Assembly (NCBI RefSeq): GCF_003326755.1
Contig: NZ_JPWH01000016.1
Location: 36,808 to 100,807 of the forward strand
Direction of reading: 5' to 3'
From: Thalassospira profundimaris
GTDB taxonomy: Bacteria > Pseudomonadota > Alphaproteobacteria > Rhodospirillales > Thalassospiraceae
Length of the DNA stretch: 64,000 nt
The stretch's first letter is position 1. Each line of letters begins with the position of its first letter. The notes under the pieces are model-generated. The model saw only the letters and a list, made by a program, of their open reading frames with translations, had not been told where the DNA came from and did no database searches. The translations under genes were made by a program, and so were the position numbers. Below are positions 18,928 through 26,687 of this stretch, in pieces.

Positions 18928-19224
18928 ATGACCGAAAATACCAAACCGCAGTCGGGTGTCGCGACGGATGCAGACCAGCGCAAAATCAACTGGGATGATT
19001 CCAACATGCGCAGCACCTATGCCAACGTATCGAACGTTGCCAGCACGCGCGAAGAGGTCATGTTCCTGTTTGGTACCAGCCAGGTCTGGAGCAGCGGGCA
19101 GGGTGATGTACGCGTTCAATTGAGTGATCGCATCATCATGAGCCCGTTTGCGGCCAAGCGCCTTAAAAAGATCCTGGATCACACGCTGGGCGAATATGAA
19201 CGGGTTTATGGCAAACTCGACTAA
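18928..19224 (+). CDS. DUF3467-family small protein
   Basis: The 98-residue protein matches the DUF3467 family in its core (INWDDSNMRSTYANVSN, then TREEVMFLFG). It has no signal peptide or membrane segment, so it should be cytosolic. The family's function is not established. It lies 56 bases after the giant RTX gene and ahead of the secretion genes on the same strand, with no terminator seen between. That placement suggests a helper role, for example holding or targeting the export substrate, which is inference. The start has an AAGGA about ten bases upstream. Confidence 0.85.
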   Translation: MTENTKPQSGVATDADQRKINWDDSNMRSTYANVSNVASTREEVMFLFGTSQVWSSGQGDVRVQLSDRIIMSPFAAKRLKKILDHTLGEYERVYGKLD

Positions 19225-19305
19225 GCTCGGGTTTGCCTGACGGCTCTGTTTTGAGGGGAATGGAGATGACTTGCGGGGGACTGATTATCGGGGATTGGGG
19301 GCGTT

Positions 19306-21174
19306 TTGAACACTATTCCCGGTAATCCGCCACTGGGCGATGCGTCGGGGTTTATATCCCCTGAATTATGGCGCAAGCTTTCATCGGCACGGTCTTTTTC
19401 GGACCTGGCCGATGGCTGGATTGATTTGTGTCGTGCCAACCTGGAACTTGTTCTGGGGGTAAAGCCTGGCGAAATTGTTGTGGCCTTTAACAGTGCCGAA
19501 GGTGCCAACAGGCATTTTCGCGTCGCTGCCTATCGGGGTGCCGATAACAGCCCGGGCGCGGCTCTGACACAGGTTGTCCAGCGCAGCCTTGTTGTGCGCA
19601 GTGGTGTTGCCACCACCAACCCGGAAATGGGCACCGGCTATGTTTCAAACGTCATTTTTGTTGATGACGATTTGAAAGGCGCGGTTGGCGTTGTTTTGCC
19701 AACTGCCGATACCCAGCGCCTGAACCTTGCAATGCGGTGCCTGCAATGGAATGCGGCGTGGCTGGCAGGTTTCTGGCGGGGGGAACAATATCGCGATACC
19801 GCCGAAACTGTTGCCTTGCGCTATGGTCAACACGCCAGTTCCGCCCTGCTTTCCTGTACCGACATCGAGGCGGGCGCAACAAGTTGCGCCACTGTTATGG
19901 CCGATGACCTTGTTGCCAACCGGGTGACGATTGGCCTGGTCAAGGGGCGGCATGTTCGTATTCTTGGATCTTCTCATACCGCATCGGTAACAGCCAAGAG
20001 TGACCGGGTGCATCTGATCGTCGATGCCATGCGCGAGGCGGTTTACCAGAACGCGCCGGTTTATTTTTCCGGTGCTGGCAGCAGTTCGCAAACCGCCACC
20101 GAAAGCCATGCTAAGCTGGTGGAAGGGCGCGAAAAGGCGTGGGTGGGGTCCTGGCCGGTAGCATTGCCAGATGTTGCCGATGGCATCATTGTTGTTCAGA
20201 TTGAATGCAACCTTGATCAAAGTCTGCGTGTTCAGGCTCTTGGGGGTGTTATTGCCGGTTTGGTCGCTCCGGCCTTTGGGCTGCAAATGGCAGCTTCACG
20301 CGGCACACTGGACCGTTTTTACCGACGTGCCAACCGGGCGATGGGCTGGGTTTTTGGCCTGCATCATGCCCGTATCAAGGCGATTGCCGCCCTGATCGTG
20401 TTGCTGTTTGCCGCCAGCCTGATCATTCATATGCCCTATCGCGTCAGTGCGGAAACCGAAGTACAGGGCCTGGTCCAGCGTGCCGTTCCGGCACCCTTTG
20501 ACGGCTTTATTGCCGAAGGCCTGGTGCGGGCGGGTGATGTTGTTCAGAAGGGCGATGTTCTGGGTCGCATGGAAACTCGGGAACTGGAACTGCACCGCTT
20601 TGAACTGCAAAGTTCGATTGTGGAAAGCCAGCGCAAGATCGAGGCGGCGACAGGCGAACGCGATCTGTCCGAAGCGCGGATTTTGCGATCCCGGATGCAG
20701 CAGGCGATTTCCGAACTGGAACTGGTTAAAAGCCAGTTGGCCCGGACCGCGTTGACAGCCCCTTTTAGCGGGTATGTTATCGAAGGCGACCTGTCACAGA
20801 AAATCGGATCGCCGGTCAAGGAAGGCGATGTGCTGTTCGAGCTTAGTCCCCTTAACCAATACCGCCTGAAGCTGAAGGTGAACGAAAAGGACATTCGCTA
20901 TATTGCTGTGGGGCAGGAAGGTGCGTTGCTGCTTCATGCACGGCCCAACAGCCTTGATCAAATTACGGTTGATCGCATATCGCCGATTTCCGAAGCCAGC
21001 GACGGCGAAAATTACTTTAATGTCGAAGCCCTGCTGTTAAACCCGCAGCAGGACCTGCAACCGGGTATGCGCGGTGTTGCCAAGGTTGAAACCCAACCGA
21101 AATCCATTTTCTGGATTTATACCCATCCGCTGTGGGACTGGATGCGCCTGCAATTGTGGCGGATCCTGCCATGA
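19306..21174 (+). CDS. Membrane-bound HlyD-type adaptor with N-terminal GAF-like domain
   Basis: The 622-residue protein starts at a TTG, as an in-frame stop at 19282 limits upstream starts and a G-rich site precedes the TTG. Residues about 60-200 look like a GAF-type sensory domain and precede a long cytosolic linker. One transmembrane helix follows at about 357-376 (AIAALIVLLFAASLIIHM). The rest is a periplasmic adaptor: a lipoyl-like half (APFDGFIAEG...GDVVQKGDVLG), a coiled-coil hairpin (about 425-480), a second lipoyl half (APFSGYVIEGDL) and beta-barrel parts. In type I systems such adaptors join the inner-membrane pump to TolC. The large cytosolic GAF part is unusual and could sense a ligand or the substrate. 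It overlaps the next gene by four bases (ATGA). Confidence 0.85.
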   Translation: MNTIPGNPPLGDASGFISPELWRKLSSARSFSDLADGWIDLCRANLELVLGVKPGEIVVAFNSAEGANRHFRVAAYRGADNSPGAALTQVVQRSLVVRSGVATTNPEMGTGYVSNVIFVDDDLKGAVGVVLPTADTQRLNLAMRCLQWNAAWLAGFWRGEQYRDTAETVALRYGQHASSALLSCTDIEAGATSCATVMADDLVANRVTIGLVKGRHVRILGSSHTASVTAKSDRVHLIVDAMREAVYQNAPVYFSGAGSSSQTATESHAKLVEGREKAWVGSWPVALPDVADGIIVVQIECNLDQSLRVQALGGVIAGLVAPAFGLQMAASRGTLDRFYRRANRAMGWVFGLHHARIKAIAALIVLLFAASLIIHMPYRVSAETEVQGLVQRAVPAPFDGFIAEGLVRAGDVVQKGDVLGRMETRELELHRFELQSSIVESQRKIEAATGERDLSEARILRSRMQQAISELELVKSQLARTALTAPFSGYVIEGDLSQKIGSPVKEGDVLFELSPLNQYRLKLKVNEKDIRYIAVGQEGALLLHARPNSLDQITVDRISPISEASDGENYFNVEALLLNPQQDLQPGMRGVAKVETQPKSIFWIYTHPLWDWMRLQLWRILP

Positions 21175-23363
21175 GCGATATGCTGGCCGCAGAATCCGGA
21201 CGTGACATGATGTCTTCACCCATGGCACCGGCCCAGCCGTCGCGCTGGGAAACGCTGTCTGGTCTCAGGCCGATGGTGCGCAGTGACATCTCGTTTTTCC
21301 GTCATGTCTATCACAATGTGGCCGCCTATATTGCCCATGATCGCCTGTCAAACCGCTACCATCGGCTGACAACCGCGGCACATGCCCTGTTACGCCGGAT
21401 GGATGGTGTCACGCCGCTGGCCGATATTCGCCGCGACCTTGAGAAGAAAGGTGAAATCGACGCTGATGATGCCGAATTTGCCCAGATCGTTGATCAGTTA
21501 AAGTCCCTTGAACTGATCCGCACGGGGGAGGCGCCCAATAGTGCGTTCCTGGAACAGCGTATCGTCAAGGCCCGACGGGCCAAGATGATTGCACCTTTCA
21601 AAAATCCGCTTTATGTGCGTATTCCGCTGTTTGATCTGACCCGGGTTCTTGATTATCTCGAACCGGCCATGCGCTGGGTCTTTAGCCCGATCACCGCGTT
21701 TCTGTTTTTTCTGCTGCTGGGATCGGCCATTGTTTTGGCAGGGATTCACTGGGACGGATTAACCGAAGGCGGGCTTGACCGGTTTATCAGTGCGGAAAAC
21801 CTGATGATCGTTTGGTTTGTGTATCCGGTCCTGAAACTGGTGCATGAATTTGGTCATGCGGTTGTTGTGCGTCACTATGGCGGCAATGTGCGCGAACTGG
21901 GGTTGATGTTCCTGCTGTTTATGCCGGTACCCTATGTCGATGCGTCATCAAGCATTACCTTCCGCAGCAAATGGCATCGCGCCTTTGTCGATGGTGCGGG
22001 CATTCTGGTCGAACTGACAATGGCATCGATTGCCATGTTTGTCTGGGTGGCGGCTGAACCGGGCGTTGTGCGCTCTGTTGCACACAATGTCATGATCATC
22101 AGCGGGGTTTCGACGCTGCTGTTTAACGGCAATCCCTTGCAGCGGTTTGACAGCTATTATTTGCTGTGTGACCTGATCGAGATTCCCAATCTCGCACTGA
22201 AATCAACCAAGTATTACAGCTATCTGATCAAGCGATACATTATCGGTCTTGATAGTCAGTATGAGTTTGATGCACTGCCCTCCGAACGGCGGTGGTTCCT
22301 GTTTTATGCTCCTTTTTCGTTTGCCTATCGCTCGATGATTCTTGTCACCATCGCGATCCATCTGGCGGAAAAGTATTTTTTTGTCGGGGCGTTGTTGGGC
22401 GGATGGACCGTTTTTAACATGTTTGCCATGCCAGTGATCAAGGGCAGCGCGTTTCTTCTCAAGAGTCCGACCTTGCAGGGCAAGCGCCAGCGTTCCATTA
22501 TTCGTGGCCTGATGCTGGCAGCAGGTCTGGTGGCGCTGGCCTTTGTGCCGATGCCCGACCGGATCATGTCGCAGGGGGTTGTCTGGCTGCCTGATGATGC
22601 AACGGTCCGCGCGCGTTCAAGCGGCTTTATTACCGAAATTCACCAGCATAGCGGCGCAAAGGTTTACAAGGGCGACCTTTTGATGACCTTGCGTAATGAC
22701 AAGCTGGTTACGGAACATCGCAAGGTAAATGCCGAAATTGAAGCCCTTAAATTGCAGCTTGATGCAGATAATGCGACAGACCAGGTTGCGGCCTCGATCA
22801 CCCGCCAGCGCCTGATTAATGCGCAGGAACGCCTTGCCCGCACCGGCCGCGATATTGATGCCCTGTCCATTCGTGCCAGCCATGACGGCATCTTTGAAGT
22901 CGGCGTGCCCGAAGATTTAATTGGCCGTTTTCTGCCACGTGGCGGTGAGGCGGGCTTCCTGCTCGAACCGGGCATGACGCCAGTGATCAAGGTGGCGGTA
23001 CCCGCCGTGGATGGTGATTTGATCCAGGATCATTTGCGCGGTGTTGAATTGCGGTTCGCCAGCCATTTGGGCGACGTGGTGCCAGGTACGGTAAAATCCT
23101 GGTCGCCCAGTGCCACCTTGCAATTGCCGAGCCCGGTTTTGTCGCTGGAGGGCGGCGGACCCTTTGCCCTGAAACCCGAGGCCAACAAGCGACCGGAACT
23201 GGTTAATCCGGTATTTATCGCAACAATTGATTGTTGTGAAGGATTGACCCCTGAAAATTACGGCGATCGTGCCCATGTAAGGTTCGATTTGGGGTGGGAA
23301 CCTGCTGCCGTTCTGGTTTATCGCGTTGTCCGCCGTAACTTCCTGAAGAGGTTTGAAGTTTGA
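21171..23363 (+). CDS. PqqD-like / M50 site-2 protease-like / HlyD fusion protein
   Basis: The 730-residue polytopic protein combines three parts. Residues about 40-115 resemble a PqqD-like winged-helix domain, known in peptide-modification systems as a precursor-binding module. Residues about 165-460 form an M50-type intramembrane metalloprotease core with HEFGH (H225, E226, H229) in one helix and a second motif NPLQRFD (N321, D327) in place of the usual NPxxDG. Residues about 473-720 are HlyD-like, with a split lipoyl domain around a short coiled coil. The family fits membrane proteins that handle or cleave exported peptides. Here it occupies the place of the missing ABC exporter. Starting at 21171 gives an ATGA overlap with the previous gene; the frame is open from 21132. 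Confidence 0.85.
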   Translation: MSDMLAAESGRDMMSSPMAPAQPSRWETLSGLRPMVRSDISFFRHVYHNVAAYIAHDRLSNRYHRLTTAAHALLRRMDGVTPLADIRRDLEKKGEIDADDAEFAQIVDQLKSLELIRTGEAPNSAFLEQRIVKARRAKMIAPFKNPLYVRIPLFDLTRVLDYLEPAMRWVFSPITAFLFFLLLGSAIVLAGIHWDGLTEGGLDRFISAENLMIVWFVYPVLKLVHEFGHAVVVRHYGGNVRELGLMFLLFMPVPYVDASSSITFRSKWHRAFVDGAGILVELTMASIAMFVWVAAEPGVVRSVAHNVMIISGVSTLLFNGNPLQRFDSYYLLCDLIEIPNLALKSTKYYSYLIKRYIIGLDSQYEFDALPSERRWFLFYAPFSFAYRSMILVTIAIHLAEKYFFVGALLGGWTVFNMFAMPVIKGSAFLLKSPTLQGKRQRSIIRGLMLAAGLVALAFVPMPDRIMSQGVVWLPDDATVRARSSGFITEIHQHSGAKVYKGDLLMTLRNDKLVTEHRKVNAEIEALKLQLDADNATDQVAASITRQRLINAQERLARTGRDIDALSIRASHDGIFEVGVPEDLIGRFLPRGGEAGFLLEPGMTPVIKVAVPAVDGDLIQDHLRGVELRFASHLGDVVPGTVKSWSPSATLQLPSPVLSLEGGGPFALKPEANKRPELVNPVFIATIDCCEGLTPENYGDRAHVRFDLGWEPAAVLVYRVVRRNFLKRFEV

Positions 23364-24289
23364 CTTTATCGTTTCGCCATATTGCTCCGGGGATGCTGGC
23401 GCTGTGCCTTTTGTTGGGGGGCACGGCACCGCTTGCTTTTGCACAGGATACATCATCGGCACCTGGCAACCCGGATCCATTTGCGCAATTGCTTGAAAAT
23501 GCCCGTCAGGGGGCGGAATCAAGCGGCCCTGCTGCCGGGCAGGAACAGAATGTATGCCAGGTAGCGGCGAGCGAACTGGTCGAACTGGCAAGCCCGGTGG
23601 AAGGCGTTATTCATGCGATGCACGCCAAACGCGGCCAGCGGGTTAAAAAAGGCGAACTGATTGCCGAGCTTCAGGCCGATGTTGAAAAGGCACAGGTCAA
23701 TTACGCCCAGGTGCGGGTGCAGTCGCAAAGCAATGTGGCGGCGCGCAAACGTCAGCTTGAATTTGCCGAACGCCGCATCAAACGGACGGAAAAACTGCGC
23801 GCTGCCAAGCTGATGACCCAGGAAGAGATTGATACCCTGGAAACAGAACGTGACAGTGCCCGGCTTGATTACGATGCCGCGCGCGAAAATATCGACATCA
23901 TGAAAGCCGAACTGGCCCTGTCAAAGGCGCAATTGGCCGACCGGATGATCAAAAGTCCGATTGACGGTGTTCTGATCGAAAAGCTGTTGACCGTTGGCGA
24001 ACAGGTTGACGGCAAGGCGATTGCCCTGATTGCGCAGCTTGATCCGTTATTTGTCGAAGTATCTTTGCCGGTTGCCCAGTTTGGCAAATATCACAAGGGG
24101 GAGAAAGTGATCGTTCATTTTGAAGGGCCGCAGATCGGCCCACGTGATGCCGAAATTTCACTGGTTGACCAGATTGTCGAACCCAAAAGCAAAACTTTTG
24201 GCATGCGCGTTGTGCTGCCGAACCCGGACCTGGCCATTCCTGCGGGGATTGGCTGTCATATCGAATTCCTGTCACCCAAAAAACAGTGA
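23360..24289 (+). CDS. Periplasmic HlyD/RND-type adaptor (membrane fusion) protein
   Basis: The 309-residue protein begins at a TTG that overlaps the previous stop and has a good signal peptide ending AFA-QD (about residue 28). An internal ATG at 23393 is an alternative start but would shorten the signal. It contains a lipoyl half (SPVEGVIHAM...GQRVKKGELIAEL), a long coiled coil (about 110-195), the second lipoyl half (SPIDGVLIEKLLTVGEQV) and a beta-barrel. It is the second or third adaptor-like protein of the locus and is probably fully periplasmic, contacting the TolC-type channel encoded next. Confidence 0.88.
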   Translation: MTLSFRHIAPGMLALCLLLGGTAPLAFAQDTSSAPGNPDPFAQLLENARQGAESSGPAAGQEQNVCQVAASELVELASPVEGVIHAMHAKRGQRVKKGELIAELQADVEKAQVNYAQVRVQSQSNVAARKRQLEFAERRIKRTEKLRAAKLMTQEEIDTLETERDSARLDYDAARENIDIMKAELALSKAQLADRMIKSPIDGVLIEKLLTVGEQVDGKAIALIAQLDPLFVEVSLPVAQFGKYHKGEKVIVHFEGPQIGPRDAEISLVDQIVEPKSKTFGMRVVLPNPDLAIPAGIGCHIEFLSPKKQ

Positions 24290-24316
24290 ACAGAACATAA
24301 TATTCTTGTGGAGAGC

Positions 24317-25735
24317 ATGGTGTTGAAAAAGAAAATCCTCGTTTCGGCGTATGTGCTGGGGATCTCCGCGATCGGTTTTACGGATCGTGCGGGGGCAGAA
24401 GATCTTTCGGCGGTTTATCAAATGGCAATGACCGAAAACCCCAATATTTCACTGGCTGAAGAACAGGTCAGTGAAGGGGTTTCGGGCCAGGTAAACGCCT
24501 TCATGGGCTATTTGCCCCAGGTTTCGGCAACCTTTGACCGTGAATGGGTCAAACAGCGTATTGACCGTTCGGACAATACGGTGTTTGCCCTTGGCAAGGG
24601 CAATTTCGATAACCGCCAGCGCACCTTTCAGCTTCAGCAGCATATTTTTGATTTTGAAAGCATCATGAAGATTGTCGCGTCCGACATGAACCGGATGCGG
24701 TTGAAAAAATCGCTGGAAACCGCCAAACTTGATGTCGGTTATCAGACGATTGAAGCCTATCTCAGCACGCTTGCCGCTGCTGATGATGCCCGGCTGGCCC
24801 AGATCGAATATGCCTCGATGGCCGAACGCAAGGTGGATATTGAAACCCGCCGTAAACAGGGTCTTGCCACCTCTTACGAGGCGGATCTGGTTGCGGCCCG
24901 CCTGGCCGAAGCCCAGGCCCGTATCGTGGCTACCCGCACATCCTATCAGCGGGCTTTTGCCCAGTTGCAGCGCCGTGTTGGCACGCTGCCCGCATCACTT
25001 GCCACACTGGCACATAATGTTGAACTGCCCAAGCTGACGGAAACCGATGTTGATCATTGGCTTGATGCTGCCCTTAAAAGCAGTCCGCGTGTTCGGGCGA
25101 TGGATTATTCCATCGATGAACGTCGCGCGGCCCTGGCTGCCGATGTGGGCCAGGCCATGCCGACCTTTGATTTCATCTTTACCGATACCCGCCGGGATTC
25201 CGGTGGCTCGCTTTTTGGTGGCGGCAGCCTCACCCACGAAGGGGTTGCCATGCTGCGTCTGAATGTGCCGCTGTTTAACCCCGGTGGTCAGGGTTACAAG
25301 GCCCTGGAAACCAGAAGCCAGGTAGACCAGGCCCGCTACCAGCGTGCGATTTATTTGCGTGAATTGCGTGAAACCGTGACCGGCACCATTAACGAACTGG
25401 TCAATGGTCCGGACCGGATCAAGGCGCTGGTTGAAGGTGTGGCAACCCGTCGTCGTATCGTTGATTCGATTAAAATCAAGTTCGATGCCGGCCAGTCGAC
25501 GGTGATTGACATGCTTGATGAAGATGAGGATTTGTTCGCAATGGAGCGTCAGGCGCTGGCGGCAATCTATAGTCATCTTTTGAATTATGCCCTGATCCAT
25601 CAGATTACCGGTACCCTGGATGAAGGCCAGATTGCCTCGATCAACCAGCTTCTGGACCCGACCCTGCCGATGATTACGGCAAGCACCGATTTTGCCAATT
25701 ACACCCACGATACGATGCCGATTTCGGTTCAATAA
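24317..25735 (+). CDS. TolC-family outer-membrane efflux channel
   Basis: The protein of about 472 residues has a signal peptide (KKKILVSAYVLGISAIGF...RAGA) and the duplicated helical OEP pattern of TolC proteins, including the AVYQMAMTENPNISLAEEQV opening and LETAKLDVGYQTIEAYL. TolC trimers form the outer-membrane duct for type I secretion. The frame is open from a GTG at 24308; ATG 24317 is chosen because it keeps a GGAG site close upstream. It is the last gene of the plus-strand export locus and is followed by a hairpin terminator. Confidence 0.9.
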   Translation: MVLKKKILVSAYVLGISAIGFTDRAGAEDLSAVYQMAMTENPNISLAEEQVSEGVSGQVNAFMGYLPQVSATFDREWVKQRIDRSDNTVFALGKGNFDNRQRTFQLQQHIFDFESIMKIVASDMNRMRLKKSLETAKLDVGYQTIEAYLSTLAAADDARLAQIEYASMAERKVDIETRRKQGLATSYEADLVAARLAEAQARIVATRTSYQRAFAQLQRRVGTLPASLATLAHNVELPKLTETDVDHWLDAALKSSPRVRAMDYSIDERRAALAADVGQAMPTFDFIFTDTRRDSGGSLFGGGSLTHEGVAMLRLNVPLFNPGGQGYKALETRSQVDQARYQRAIYLRELRETVTGTINELVNGPDRIKALVEGVATRRRIVDSIKIKFDAGQSTVIDMLDEDEDLFAMERQALAAIYSHLLNYALIHQITGTLDEGQIASINQLLDPTLPMITASTDFANYTHDTMPISVQ

Positions 25736-25766
25736 ACCGGTCAGCACACAAGATGTATGTTCCTTC

Positions 25767-25805
25767 ACACCCTTGTTGGCGATGGCCGACAGGGGTGTTT
25801 TGTTT
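25767..25805 (+). terminator. Terminator after the TolC gene
   Basis: A 10-base stem (25767-25776 with 25789-25798, one G-T pair) with a 12-base loop is followed by TTTT and a T-rich stretch. It ends the export operon just before the convergent DUF4434 gene. Confidence 0.75.
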
Positions 25806-25817
25806 GAATTTTTGGCT

Positions 25818-26687
25818 TTACCGGTTTTGCGACGGAAAAAAGGGTCTTGCCCAGGGCATATAACGCAACCCGAAAACCGCTATCGGGTGACATTGCGCAT
25901 CTTCTGTCTTGACGGGGGCGGGTTCCGCCCGGAAGGGTTCGTTCCCTGTGCTGGTCTGGCGAAAGGCTTCCAGCACAATACCGATCGTGCAGGGCAGGGC
26001 CTTTAGATAGGTTTTTTGGGCAAAAGGAGGCAGGGTGCCGGTACCGGCACCATCCTGCGCCCAGACATGGATACCTGCCGCATTCAGACTGTCCAGCCAG
26101 TGGCCATAGGCATCAGGTGTCAATTTGCCACCACTAAAACTGCTGATATGCAGCGGGTGATTTAACCGGGCAGCGAGGCCTCGCAAACGTTCATTGACAA
26201 TATCGCGTCGGGCCTGCTGGACAAAATTCCAGTCATCCAGTTCCAGGGGAACATACCACCCGGAAATGTCCAGTCCCCAACCTTGGCGGACCCTATCAGC
26301 CTGCTTTAACGACAGACCCAACTGATTTTCAAGATAGGCACCGGTCCCGGCAGTATCAATTTCCGACAGCCGGTTGTAATAGGCCGGGTCCATGTGCAGG
26401 CCAACAATCAGCGACAGGTGATTGTCCTGCGCAATTTGCAGGCTTTTTGCCAGCCAGCCCTGTTTGCCGCCAAAATCGATTTCACCATAGGATGTCCATT
26501 GCACAATGAGTGTGCCATATCCGTTGGCCCGGCTTTGTTGCCAGATGTCTTTCCATTGTGCCGGTGTGATTTGCCGGTCCGTTTCCTGGGGTTGATAAAA
26601 TAATGCCGGGGTATCTTGGGCCAGGGCCGATCCGGCGAATGCGCACAGTATTGCGGCGATGACAAACACGGTTCGGAAAATGGACAT
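25818..26687 (-). CDS. DUF4434-type periplasmic protein, possible glycan hydrolase
   Basis: The 289-residue protein has a signal peptide ending GSALA-QD. The mature part looks like a TIM-barrel glycosidase of the DUF4434 kind: ALFYQPQ, an early strand GTLIVQWTSYGE, a LIVGLHMDP strand, WYVPLELDD with two acidic residues, and HVWAQDGAG. It overlaps the NfrA-like gene by three bases (TGATG) and is last in the glycan operon. The third gene of the E. coli nfrAB locus, ybcH, may be the equivalent, but I cannot verify the family match. A role in trimming or releasing the secreted glycan is inferred. Confidence 0.7.
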   Translation of the reverse strand: MSIFRTVFVIAAILCAFAGSALAQDTPALFYQPQETDRQITPAQWKDIWQQSRANGYGTLIVQWTSYGEIDFGGKQGWLAKSLQIAQDNHLSLIVGLHMDPAYYNRLSEIDTAGTGAYLENQLGLSLKQADRVRQGWGLDISGWYVPLELDDWNFVQQARRDIVNERLRGLAARLNHPLHISSFSGGKLTPDAYGHWLDSLNAAGIHVWAQDGAGTGTLPPFAQKTYLKALPCTIGIVLEAFRQTSTGNEPFRAEPAPVKTEDAQCHPIAVFGLRYMPWARPFFPSQNR

